A DNA stretch of 64,000 bases from Agrostemma githago. Lineage: Eukaryota; Streptophyta; Magnoliopsida; Caryophyllales; Caryophyllaceae. The position numbers were made by a program, and so were the translations under genes. The notes beneath the pieces were generated by a model. The model saw only the letters and a list, made by a program, of their open reading frames with translations. It was not told the DNA's origin and did not search any database. The stretch covers positions 65,040,166 through 65,104,165 of the forward strand of contig OY288249.1 in the NCBI GenBank assembly GCA_958450325.1, written 5' to 3'. Below, piece after piece: positions 22,762-33,643 of this stretch. Every line of letters starts with the position of its first letter. Within the stretch, counting starts at the first letter, position 1.

Positions 22762-24138
22762 TTAACTCTTACTCGTCCTCGAGTAAGCTCAAAAGACTAA
22801 ACTACGACCCATAAATAAAAACAAACAATATGAAATCACGATGTATACGAACATACGTACATACAAAATATTTACAAACTATCACGAGCTCCAATATCAA
22901 AAGTCGCAATTCTAAAATCTAACTTAAGCATAAACAATGATACTTTAAACACTAAAAAGGTCACATAATCACATTATACATCAATCGGTTTCGGTCCAAG
23001 CTATTTCGAGGGCGTGAGATGGATATGGAAAGCGAACTCCCATGAAATTATTGACTACAAACATGTCTCGGCCCCTCGTAAAAACAAAGGGCTAGGGTCG
23101 TCCAATAAACCAAGTGACGAAGTAAAACGATCCAAAATGGTGAAATGGATATAAATAAAAATGACTCGGGGAGGAATTCGATATTTTTTTTCATTTTCTC
23201 ATTTTCTCATTTTCTCATTTTTCATTTTTCTTTTGTTTTCTTTTTCATTTCTTTTCCTCTCCCCTTATTCATTATTTTCGAGTTTTTGTGAGTTTTTCTT
23301 GGTTGCTCATTTTTTTGATGCTTGAGCATTTTTTGTGATATTGATACGAAAATCAACTTTTATTTTGTAGAGTATTTTTTGTAGAAAATAGATCGTAAAA
23401 AACATAGTGTCACTCGGGTTATAGTCACCTAGACAAGCAAGTTAATTAATCAAATCACCTAGACAAGTTAATTAATCAAATCATATCACGGGAGGTGGAC
23501 GGTGGAATTGAATGAAGCACACACCCTCGAGCGACTTACAGTAGAAAACCAATTGATACATAACATTCATATGCAACGATCCAATGTATAAATCTCATTA
23601 TTTTCACAAAAGTTAGAAACTAGAAGAACAACTAAATAGAAGAAGACAAGTGAAAGCAAAAAAACTTAGACACTTTTAAGGAATTTTCTAATCTTTCACT
23701 TTTTAGGAATTTTTCAAAATTTTCAAATTTTTATGGATTTTCTAAAATTTCAAAAGAAAACACAAAATAGACATGGACGACAAAAACAATCAAAACAAGC
23801 TTGACATAATGCTACATTCCCACAAAAACCAAATATTTACAACACAAAATACCATCAAGGTACTAGCCACAAGAGTATCAACTCAACCACAACAAAATCC
23901 AACCAAAAGCCTCCCCACACTTAAATCGAACATTGTCCTCAATGTTCCAAACAAGGGGAAGGGGAAGGGGAAGGGAGGGCAAGAAAATACCAATTAGCTC
24001 TTCATCGAAAAATGATGATCTTTCCATGCTTCTTGTCCTAATTCCTTCAAGTTGAACTCTTGTAAAAGTACCTACAACCAAAAACAAAAACACACAAAAA
24101 AGCAAAAATATATACAATGGGTGCTTTGTTTAAAGTCG
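22762..24138 (-). other. Untranslated internal region of the gag-only element
   Basis: AT-rich internal sequence between the gag-like gene and the polypurine tract, including a pyrimidine-rich run on + (about 23185-23285, CATTTTCTCATTTTCT-like). Small open frames have no resemblance to pol. I see no gene. Confidence 0.5.
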
Positions 24139-25743
24139 TTAGCTCGACTCCTTCAAGACTTCAAGAAAAGAGCAATTTAATGCTCTTATGAGTTGGTCAA
24201 ACAACTTAGCAAAGAAGTCTGAGAAATGACAATAGAAGACAATAGTATATGGACAAAGCAATGCATAAACAAGAAAGGCACAATAATTATGAAACAACTT
24301 TTCCGGGCCTTCATGTTCAAATCTATCTTCTTTGTCAATTTGGGGCTCCTTAGGTAAAGAGTAAGGAGTGAATGGTAAAAGAGGTGAAGGGTGAGAAGAG
24401 GTTTGCAAAGAGGCATAAGGGGATGGTTCTTCAAGGATGCAAGGATTAAGAAAATCATTATTAAGAGATTTCTCAACATCAAGAGTGTCCTCACCCTTTT
24501 CTTCATCACTAAAAACCTCAAAAATTTCAACACTAACCTCTTCCTCCATGCTCTCAAAGAGTGGATTCTCCATAAAAAAACATACTACCTAAATCCTCAA
24601 AAAAGGGGTTTTCAAAGGTCTTAAGCATAGAAAAACCAATCACTCCACTAATTGATGAGGAATCCTCAAAGACACTCTCACACACATCCTCCTCTTCAAA
24701 AGAGTCATCAACAAAATCAAATTCCTTAAAAATGACTCTCCTTACCAACATCATCATCAACACATGTTGTATTCCCAAAGCGTACATCAAAAGTTACACT
24801 CTCAAACTCATTCAAATCCCTTTCGCCAAGAGAACAACTCGCATCATACAAACCACAATCATCTCCCAACATCATAAACTCTAAGTCACTCACATTACAT
24901 GGCACTCGAGAATCAACAAAGTGAGAAGTGGATTGGGTTTCAAGAGATGAAATAAGATTTGGAGAAAGGGTGAGTGGGTGATCATCAAGCGAGTGCATAA
25001 CATCATTATCTTCACCATTCAAAGACTTGGAAACCACAACATGTTCCAAACAAGAGTCAACCACAATCAAATCCTCAAGAGAACAAATATTAGCATCAAG
25101 AGCAAGCTCACATGACTCAACAAAATCATCATCAATAAGCATGTCATCTTTCCCCAACAAAGGCATAGAAAATTCATTCACATCAATATTTGGGGAAAGG
25201 GAGTCATCAACAATTATATCGTCCTCATCATCATCACATATAAAATTTACCTCATTCTCTCGAGAAGTCTCCAAAATTCTCAAATTTTCGGCTATTGTGT
25301 CTAATTGAGCTTGAGCCTTACCATAGTAGGAGGTCACGGAAGAGTGTAATTGGGCCAAAGAGTCTTCAACATCCTCATTTCTTTGCTTTTGAAGGGCAAG
25401 AAATTGATTTTGGCTTTCTAACATTTGCTTCATCATAATCTCCATTCTAGACTCAACGATTGAGGTTTGGGTTTCTAAGGATTGAGATGCCATGTACCTC
25501 AAAAAAACTCAAGTATTCATTCAAATCCAAAGATCTACCCTCACTCATGTAGCAAGCCCATTCACGAGTCTCCAAACTCATACCCTCATAAACAACATAG
25601 CCTAAATCCGAATCGGAGAAATAATAACCACAAGAACCAAGATATTCAACATATTGCTCAAACCTAGAAAGGTAATCATGGAATGGTTCATTGTCATATT
25701 GAGAGAATTCAAAAATAGCATCCATCGGACCAAAAGGTGACAA
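24139..25743 (-). pseudogene. Gag-like protein of a non-autonomous retrotransposon, frameshifted
   Basis: The first frame (25743-25453) holds a gag-type helix region: FSQYDNEPFHDYLSRFEQYV, then GYVVYEGMSLETREWACY. The next (25502-24726, frame changed at the T7 run near 25505) continues with a predicted coiled coil (MMKQMLESQNQFLALQKQRN) and long acidic Asp/Ser-rich stretches. Two more frame changes (near 24760 and 24570) lead to a C-terminal segment ending FDQLIRALNCSFLEVLKESS. The order N-terminal gag fold, coiled coil, acidic tail and no zinc knuckle suggests a structural capsid protein used by an element that borrows pol. Domain assignment is by general resemblance, so moderate confidence. 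Confidence 0.6.
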
Positions 25744-25854
25744 TCAAAGGACAAGTCACAAGATGAGAGACAAAACAACACACAAGAACCAAGTAACAAG
25801 TAACAATGCGTAGTCCAATAAATCTAAAACTAAATTAATATCAATCCCTTGATC

Positions 25855-25872
25855 TCCCCGGCAACGGCGCCA
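25855..25872 (-). other. Primer-binding site, complementary to tRNA-Asp
   Basis: Minus-strand TGGCGCCGTTGCCGGGGA is an exact complement of CCA plus the 3' end of tRNA-Asp, including the gene at 16279-16350. It starts 5' to 3' right after the LTR-derived ATCATCAAAA, as required for minus-strand priming. Confidence 0.9.
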
Positions 25873-25877
25873 TTTTG

Positions 25878-25910
25878 ATGATATATTTAGTTAGTAATTA
25901 GTTTAAAGTT
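25878..25910 (+). repeat. Inverted LTR segment within the 5' LTR, part 1
   Basis: Read on +, ATATATTTAGTTAGTAATTAG and on matches the complement of the 3' LTR near 22165-22195, so its orientation is opposite to the expected 5' LTR. It is continuous with 29949-30222 once the LINE and one target copy are removed. Confidence 0.75.
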
Positions 25911-26489
25911 TGGGGGGAGGAATGCCTAGCAAAGATCATTGGAAGTATAGGGGAGTATGTCAAGTGTGACGCTAACACCTCTTCAAAAACCTTCTTAGGA
26001 TATGCTAGGGTCATGATTACTGTCAAGGTTGAAGGAAAATATCCCTCTGAACTACAATTCATTGATGAAAAAGGTTATGTCAATACTGTTACTTTGGAAT
26101 ATGACTGGGTGCCCTTGAAATGTGCTAAATGTGGTGGTATGGGGCATGTGGAGGTTAATTGCAGGAAGGACCAACCGAGAAGGCAATGGAAGAAGAAAGT
26201 GCAGGAACCAAAGCAGGGTGATCTGCATCCAGTGCAGCCTGTACAGCAGCAGGTGCCTGAGGAGACTCGAGCTATTGTGATTGCACAAACGCCTACCATG
26301 GTCCCCCCTCTGATATCCAGTGCTCATCCTACGCCAGCAAGAGTTATTTCTAAGATGACAAGATTTGAAGGACCGTCCAATCGATATGTGGATACTGGAG
26401 TAAACTTCATCGATATTTTCAATGCATCATTGCATAGGGCCAATGCAATGCTTGGTAATGTTACACTCTCTCAAATAGACCATGGCTAG
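25911..26489 (+). pseudogene. LINE ORF1 protein, 5'-truncated
   Basis: The frame is open from the first base of the insertion (WGEECLAKIIGSIGEYVK) and runs into ATG 26013 and on to TAG 26487-26489. It shows the C-terminal part of a DUF4283-type RNA-binding domain, then a zinc knuckle CAKCGGMGHVEVNCRK (about 26118-26166) and a basic, Gln/Pro-rich tail. The ORF1 protein coats LINE RNA. The N-terminal half is missing through truncation at insertion. Confidence 0.85.
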
Positions 26490-29400
26490 TTTTGGTTTTT
26501 GGAATATTAGAGGGCTAAATAATATAAATAAGCAGAGGGATATTAAATGGTTCCTGCATAAAAATAATATTGGCCTTTTTGGATTATTGGAAACTAGGGT
26601 GAAGAATTCCAATTGGCTAAAAGCAAAGAATAATATATGTCTTGATTGGGCTATATGTACTAATAATTCTAAGCATCCAGGGGGTCGTATTTGGTTACTT
26701 TGGAACCCAAATATCTTCACTCTTGATATTAGGAATATTACCTCACAATCTATTTGTGCTTTTGTTATGGATCACTCAAGGAATTGTAGCTTTTGGTTTA
26801 CTTTGGTGTATGGTCTTAATAAACTAGCTGAGAGGAAACCACTTTGGAATGAGCTTCGTGACTACGCTAAGTTCTGTCAAGGGCCTTGGTTTATTGGTGG
26901 CGACTTTAACAATGTTTTGAATCCGGATGAGAGAATTGGGGCGCCTATTATATTAGCTGATATCAGAGAGTTTAGGCAATGTGTAGCGGACTGCCAGGTT
27001 CAGGAGATGAAAGGTAATGGATCCTTCTTCACTTGGAATAACAAGCATGAGGATAGTACTCGAGTGTTTAGTAAAATTGACAGAATGTTTGCCAATGTCG
27101 ATGCGTTGATATCTATGCCCGAGATGGAAGCTTACTTCCTGCCCGAAGGGGACTATGATCATAGTCCGTGCATACTAAAGGAGCCTATTCGAGAGCAATG
27201 TCCTAAATCCTTCCGCTATTTTAATATGTGGTCGCAGGCGGATACCTTTAAACAAATTATTCAAATCACTTGGAATACTAAGCTACATGGAACCAGCATG
27301 TTCCAACTGGTCAGGCGGATGAAATTATTGAAGCAGCCCCTAAAGAGATTGAATAAGGAAGTCTTTAATAACCTTAGTCAATCTCTTGAAATTGCTAAGA
27401 CAGCATTGGATTCTATCCAGGACAGTATTCAGCAACAGCCCCAAGATACCGATTTATATAGCATTGAGAAGCGCCTTCTCAAGGATTATTTGATGCTTAA
27501 ACAGGCGTACAAGGAATTTTTACTGCAGAAGGCTAAAACGGAGTGGGCTAAGGAAGGGGATGAAAACACAAAATTTTTTCATTCCGTTATCTATAACCGG
27601 AGGAAAAACAACAAAGTCTTTTCTATTGAAAACAAGCAAGGTGATCTATGTGCTGATACTAAAATGATTAATGGAGCCTTTGAGGATCACTATAAGGAAT
27701 TATTGGGAACTAGTAATATGGTTCACAGGGTTAGCAAAAAAACAGTTCAACAGGGGCGTATTCTTAATGATGCGCAATGCCAGCAACTTACTATGACAGT
27801 AAATGAGCAAGAAATTAAGGATGCTATCTTTGCTATCCCAGACCACAAAAGTCCTGGACCAGATGGGTATGGGAGTAAGTTTTATAAGGATACTTGGGAG
27901 ATAATTCATAATGATGTAGTAGCCGCTATTCAAGACTTCTTCCTTCATGGTAAGCTCCTTAAACAAGTGAACCATACTATCCTCACCCTTATACCAAAGG
28001 TTAATATGCCTACTTCGGTTACACAATTCCGACCGATAGCATGTTGTAACACAATCTATAAATGTATAACTAAGATTTTGGCTAAGAGAATTGGAAATGT
28101 ACTCCCTGAAATTATAAGTCATAATCATTGTGGATTCATCAATGGGAGGGATATAGTGGAGAATATCATGATATGCCAAGACCTTGTTAAGCTCTATAAT
28201 AGGAAATCTTGCTCTCCTCGGGCACTCATGAAGGTTGATTTGCAGAAGGCGTATGATTCTATTGAATAGACATTTATTCAGGAGATGTTGCAGGCCTTGA
28301 ATTTTCCTAAACATACCACTGACTTGATTATGGAGTGTGTGACAACTCCGTCCTATACCTTGGCTATGAATGGAATGCAGTTTGGGTTCTTTAAGGGTAA
28401 ACGTGGACTAAGACAAGGGGACCCTTTATCCCCCCTTCTATTTGTGATTTGTATGGAGTATCTCACTCGTATTTTGAATGTTGTTCAAGAGGAGCCTAAT
28501 TTCAGGTATCACTCCTTATGCAAGCAAGTGAAACTTACACATCTCTGTTTCGCTGATGATGTCCTATTATTTTGCAAAGGAGACATTCAATCCATTCATT
28601 TGTTACTCAGAGGATTTAGGACTTTCAGTCTTGCTTCCGGGTTACAAATGAGTGAACAGAAATCAAACATATATCTAAATGGTATGGCAGATGTCATTAA
28701 GCAGCAATGTGTAGCTAGTACGGGGTTGAAAATGGGGAAATTTCCTTTTCGCTATCTGGGCATCACAATTTCACCAAAAAAACTCTCAGTGTTGGACTGT
28801 GAGGTTCTTACTGAGAAGATTGTGGAGCGCATTAGGAAATTGGGCAATCGACATCTTTCTTATGCTGGCAGGTTAACATTGATTCAAACCGTCTTAAGCA
28901 AAATGCATAGCTATTGGGCTCGCATCTTCGTTCTTCCTACCACTATAATAAATAAGATTGATAGCATCTGTAAGGGGTTTTTATGGAGTGGAAACTCGGT
29001 TTATGGTAACCCTGCACTTGTAGCATGGAGTGAAGTTTGTAAAGACAAGGAAAATGGAGGATTAGGACTGATCAACCTCAAACTGTGGAACAAGGCAAGC
29101 TTGGGCAAATTTTGTTGGTGGATCTATAGTAAGGCGGATCTTCTATGGGTCAAATGGGTGAATTCGGTTTACTTAAAAGCCGGTGATTGGTCTACTTATA
29201 AACCTTCATCGTCAGCTAGTTGGGTGTGGAGGAAGATTTGCGCGGTCAAGGATGAGCTGCTTAGTGGATATGTTGGTAATGGATGGGAAACAGCTACTGG
29301 ATGTTATTCAGTTGCTGCGGGCTATGCTTGGTTGAACCCTGCTCCTCCTAAGATACCAGTAGCCACGATCATTTGGAATAATCTTAGCCTTCCTAAACAT

Positions 29401-29853
29401 AGATTTGTGAGTTGGCTGTATAATCAAGGAAGATTACTCACTCGGGATAGAATTCTTAAGTGGTATCCGTCAACTGATGTCAAATGTGGCATTTGTAATC
29501 AAGCTGATGAGAACCACCGACACTTATTTTTTGAATGTAGGTACAGTAAAGAATGCTTGACTATGCTCAAGAGTTGGATACAATGCGACATTCCAGTGAA
29601 TGATGTCTTCAATTGGTGGCTGAAGGCTCGGATGAAGTCACGTCTACAGAAGAAAATTTGTGCTGCTGTTATATGTTCCCTAATATATCATATATGGTGG
29701 GCTCGTAATGGAAGTGTCCATGAGTTCGTGTTGATTACTCCAAATGTAATATGTAGGATGATTAAGAGAGAGGTGCTACAAAGAATTCATTGGGTAATCC
29801 CACGTGAAATTCTTGACCGTAATACTAGTTATATTGCAAGTCTAAGTGTCTAA
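26482..29853 (+). pseudogene. LINE ORF2: endonuclease-reverse transcriptase, one nonsense codon
   Basis: It starts with ATG 26482, overlapping ORF1 by 8 nt. Order: APE-like endonuclease (MASFGFWNIRGLNNINKQRD at the start; FTWNNKHEDSTRVFSKIDRM about 27030-27090), reverse transcriptase (HKSPGPDGYGSKFY about 27846; QFRPIACCNTIYKC about 28024; RGLRQGDPLSPLLF about 28405; catalytic FADD about 28548-28559), then a zf-RVT cysteine cluster CGICNQADENHRHLFFEC (about 29485-29538). The full frame is 1,124 codons. The only break is TAG at 28267-28269, where the family has Trp (YDSIEW); TGG to TAG needs one G-to-A change. Otherwise the frame is open. Confidence 0.93.
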
Positions 29854-29948
29854 GAACCTTGGTTGTGGCCTTGAAGCCAAAGTTGTAATGTTCGGTTGGT
29901 AATCTAATTTCTTACATTTCCACCAAAAAAAAAAATTAGTTTAAAGTT

Positions 29949-30222
29949 ACAATCTTTATCATCATTTATGTTTAGATACAGTTATTTTATAATTGTCTTG
30001 TTTGTTTGTGTGTAGTTAATGTTCGGATTAATTAAAGTTTCCTTATTTATTATTTCATTATGTTAAATGTTATGTGTAGTTTAGTCATTAGTGTATTTTG
30101 TGTTAGGTTAATTATGATTAGTGAGTAGTGTTCTTTCTAGGGGAAGATTTCACCCCGACATGTCTATATTGTGGGCCTGAAATTCCGTATTTGGTTTGTT
30201 TGAGATATACGGAGGAGGATAG
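29949..30222 (+). repeat. Inverted LTR segment within the 5' LTR, part 2
   Basis: Read on +, TTTATCATCATTTATG... to ...ATATACGGAGGAGGATAG matches the complement of 3' LTR positions about 22165 down to 21898. Differences from the 3' LTR are more frequent than in the direct pieces, suggesting an origin from another family member. The right boundary with the direct piece is at 30222/30223. Confidence 0.75.
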
Positions 30223-30324
30223 TCACTAAGCATAATTAACCTAACACAAAACACACTAATAATTAATCTAAACATAACATCTAACCTAATGAAATGATAA
30301 AGAAAGAAACTTTAATTAATAATA
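30223..30324 (-). repeat. 5' LTR, direct piece left of the Helitron
   Basis: TCACTAAGCATAATTAACC... to ...AATTAATAATAACA matches 22004-22104 of the 3' LTR in the same orientation. It joins 36610 when the Helitron is removed. It is also complementary to about 30037-30130, so the two form an imperfect fold-back with a ~90-bp loop. Confidence 0.8.
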
Positions 30325-30630
30325 ACACTAGTGTCACGGGTTTGTGAACATTTTTTGAAAATAGTAAAAAGTTAGAAATAAAGTGTAATACCCGTATTCA
30401 CGAAGTTGAAGCATTTTTTTGGATCAAAAAGTCAAACCACAATCCATATGAGGGTGAACAGACGTATTGGCTTAAAATAACGTAAATGAAATGAATATTG
30501 ACGCATATGATTATTATAGTGTGTTCAATATCGAAGTCAGAGAACCCACGTGAGTATGTAGGTAAATAACAATTTCGGAGAGTGTATCATAAATGTAGAT
30601 GTCTTAAGTATAACGACATATGACGTCGAA

Positions 30631-31010
30631 ATGAGTACGTGTATAGTTAGAGCTGGCAAATCGGACGTGCCGGACTGTGCCTCGTGCCGGTCCAACCGTA
30701 CTTCGTGTCTGTCCAGCTCGGCTCAGTCGTGTCTGACTCTGAGAACATGCGCCGAGACACGGTTCCTAGCCCGGGCCCGGTCGTGCCTAAGTCGCGTCGG
30801 GCCGTCGTGTCCGACCAAATTTTCAGAATTTTTCTTTTTTTTTTGGAATTTAGAGTCGTGTCGGTCCAACCGTGCCTCGTGCCTGGTCGTGCCTAGGCAC
30901 GAACTTTTCTTCAAATTGGCGCCGCGGCCTGACTTGGGACCGGTCGTGCCGTGCCCGTGCTTTTCGACACATCATCACCATGTCGGGCCGACTTAGTTCG
31001 TTTTTTTGTG
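30631..31010. repeat. GC-rich GTGCCGGTCC-type repeat in Helitron
   Basis: After TTAGAGCTGGCAAATCGGAC the sequence repeats CGTGCC, GTCCAACCGTGCC and TCGTGCC motifs. The opening resembles the TAGGGCTGGCAAA ends of small plant hAT-derived elements. A matching inverted end was not found, so the origin is unsettled. Confidence 0.4.
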
Positions 31011-31418
31011 GTTCTTATTATTTGTGACTTCACTTTCTTTTTCCACTTTTATTTTCACCCTTATTAATTTGGTTCTTATTATTTGTGACATCATCAATTT
31101 TTATTGCTTCAATATACGCATTCTATCTTGATAATAAACCTTACAATACTTCAAATTTAAAAATGTAAGAACAATAGGCTCCTGTGATTTATCACGTGTA
31201 TTACTTTTGTAGCGTTACACTCTGTATTACAAATTCAAGACAAAACTTGTGAGCGATTTATAATCTGTGGTGAATATAACATGATTTATAATGTTTGGTG
31301 AATATCTGTAGATAGGATGTCCATAGTTAAAAAGTGTAATTTGATTTTTTTTTAGCCCGTATGAGGCATTGATTTAACTTTGTTAATACAACTATTCCAT
31401 TTGATTGTGACTCACTTC

Positions 31419-31706
31419 TTATTCTCAATAGATATCCTCAATCTATTCATCACTCAACCTCCTCCTCCCAAACCCTCTTCCTCCAATCACCACCATCACC
31501 ACCACAACCCTAAACCCCACATCCCCGCTTCCGTCATCCCCGATTTTCCTACTCAGGTTTCTTCTTCTTCTTCTTCCCCCTTTTCCTTTCTTGTTCAGTG
31601 TTCATTTAATCTTTGTGTTTTCATGGCAGCAATCTAATTCAATAGGACCTAGTCTTGGATATGGTCACACTGTTACCATCGATTTCTGTTCCTCTTGTTC
31701 CTTCAA
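31419..31706 (+). pseudogene. Captured SelT-like protein gene fragment (two exons)
   Basis: Exon piece 31419-31556 encodes SIDILNLFITQPPPPKP then His/Asn/Pro-rich residues to DFPTQ and ends at a GT donor. After a 73-nt intron (CAG acceptor at 31627-31629), exon 31630-31706 encodes QSNSIGPSLGYGHTVTIDFC then SSCSFK and ends at another GT donor. The GYGxTVxIDFC context with a CxxC redox pair is the hallmark of plant SelT-like (selenoprotein T family) proteins, which have a thioredoxin-like fold. Intron structure is retained, so genomic DNA was captured, not cDNA. The 5' start and all later exons are missing. Confidence 0.7.
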
Positions 31707-32001
31707 GTAATTCTTCTTCCCATCACTTTTCTTTTTTCATTGGTATTCCTAGGTTAATCTTAGTTTTTGACGATCTAGGAAAAGCTCTGATATTTTTTAG
31801 GGTTTTTGTTATTCTCGATGCTAAATTGAATTGCTGCAATTGTAATTTGATAGAACGTCTCTCATTAAACTTGTTGTGCGACCGACAAATTACAAATTGA
31901 TGTAAAAATGGTAACAAACCCGTTGCTTAATATATAAAAACGATAGAAGTTCCTCTCCATTACTTCCTTCTCTCCATTAGTTTCCATAGAGAAAGTGACT
32001 C

Positions 32002-33638
32002 TGATAAGTGTAGTTTGTAGTGCCTATTTCGTAGTGTTTTGGTCCCATTTACCTTGTGGAATCGCTCCTTGGGAGCGATTTATGGGCTACTTATGCTTCC
32101 TCTAGTTCGTTTCAGGTTCCCGAGGCCATTCATGAAGAGTTGGAGCGATTCCGACTCAATACATACACTTTTCGGAGCCAACGAAGTGAAGGAACGATCA
32201 CTCGATGCCTTGGACTCGACCCCGAGACCTTGGGACCCAATCCCGAGCCTCCGAGACCCGATCCCGAGTCCCGAGAATCGATGAGAAGTCCATGTGAAGC
32301 AAGGAGGAACCAAAAAGATCATATCGGAGGCCTACAAGACTCATCCCCGACGGGTATGACCTCAACCCGTCCGGGATGAGGTGCACAAAAGAGAGGGTTG
32401 TTGTATTGGGTCCATCCCGACCGGGACCAGCTCCTCCCGGCCGGGACCGACACCTTCCCGACCGGGACCACCTCCTCCTGGTCGGGAAGGGCCACCTGGC
32501 TGCCGCGCTTTGTTTTCTCTTCTCCCTTCCACTTGTAACCCTATATATACTCTTCCCTTGTTATGTTAAGCTTATGTTCTTCACTTCCCACTAAACCCTA
32601 GACTATTTTAGGTTAGATTAGTTTAGATTAGAGTAGATTAGTCGGTAATTAGTCCTTAATCTTAGTTTAGTACTTGTATTAAGGGAATTCTTCAAGATCC
32701 ATCCAAGATTGACAACCTTGGTGGTTTGTTTTGGGTTTTCTTCATTAATGCAAGTTTCAATCTTTCCTCTTCACTAGTATGGCATAATCCTTTCTTCCTT
32801 TCTCTTAATCTTTGTTCTTTAATCAAGTTTGAATCTTTAGTTATTGTTTATTGTTTTGTTCTTCATCTTTGTTAGTTTCATATATGCATCCTCTTGTTCT
32901 TGTGTTGGTTTATCTTGTTGTTGTTAGTTTTAGATTAGATATGTTAGAGTAGACTCTTGCTAGGGTTAGTAGGGTGATTAGGGTGTTAATTGGATGATTA
33001 AGGGTTTGTTGGAGATGTTGGTGGAAGATTTGGGTTTCCTCTTGGTTTGATGCATATCACATGTTTGTTGAAATGCTTGAATGACTAGTAATTGCAATTA
33101 CTTGTTTTTCTTGCTTTTCTCTTGTGGGTGATAGTTTGTTTGTGGGTTCGGTTCTCTCACTAAGTTGCGAGAGCCCGGTGAGGACGATCCCTAGGTCGGT
33201 CTAAGTTGCGAGAGCACGGATGCGATCTAGGCCGCAATAACACGCTAGTAACCCCGTTTGTCATGTGTGTCGCCAAAATGGGTTTTAGGTGGAACCTCTA
33301 GGTGAGTCTAAGTTGCGAGAGCCCGGACCACACCTAGATTACCCTACTACCTCCTTCACTCTAGCTCTTCCTCGACCATTCCGTTACCCCTTTGACCCCG
33401 ACCTAATCCTAGCCCGTTTCGTTGTTTGTTTCTCCGGCACCTTAGTCTTAGTCTAGCTTTCTCCCCTTCTATCATTCTCTAGTTTAGCTTAGCTCGTTGA
33501 CTTAGTCTCGTTCTTAGGCCGACCTAGTCTAGACTCCTCTTACCGTCCCCGTGGATTCGACCCGACTTGCCCTAGCTACCCAGTTAGGTTAGTTGGTTTT
33601 TATTTGATCGGTGGGATTCACGACAAATCCCACCATCA
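32002..33638 (+). mobile_element. Solo LTR of a Gypsy-type element (1,637 bp)
   Basis: Ends are TGATAAGTGTAG... and ...ACAAATCCCACCATCA, with perfect 5-bp target duplications GACTC at 31997-32001 and 33639-33643. No internal sequence is present, so the full element was lost by LTR-LTR recombination. A TATA-like TATATAT at 32543-32549 marks the likely promoter, and palindromic TCCCGACCGGGA motifs lie upstream. Orientation is inferred from the order of palindromes, TATA box and the CACGACAAATCCC end shared with the LTR at 21188-22749. Confidence 0.93.
32415..32489 (+). promoter_or_regulatory. Array of palindromic TCCCGACCGGGA motifs upstream of the solo-LTR TATA box
   Basis: TCCCGACCGGGACC at 32415-32428, TCCCGGCCGGGACC at 32435-32448, TCCCGACCGGGACC at 32456-32469 and a weaker TCCTGGTCGGGAA at 32477-32489 are spaced 20-21 bp apart. 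They end about 55 bp before the TATATAT at 32543. Spacing of two helical turns and location in the U3-like part suggest protein-binding sites (inference). Confidence 0.5.
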
Positions 33639-33643
33639 GACTC

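Larger units (their letters stand above)
25911..29933 (+). mobile_element. L1-type LINE, 5'-truncated (4,023 bp)
   Basis: Flanked by 15-bp target duplications AATTAGTTTAAAGTT (25896-25910 and 29934-29948). The 3' end is an A-rich tail. The element begins inside ORF1, the classic 5' truncation of target-primed reverse transcription. It carries partial ORF1 (25911-26489) and a complete-length ORF2 (26482-29853). The insertion site is inside the 5' LTR of the minus-strand element. Confidence 0.95.

Noticed and set aside
32056..32379. 107-codon and overlapping frames in the solo LTR
   Set aside because: GC-rich U3-like LTR sequence; several frames open at once, Pro/Arg-rich and without domains.
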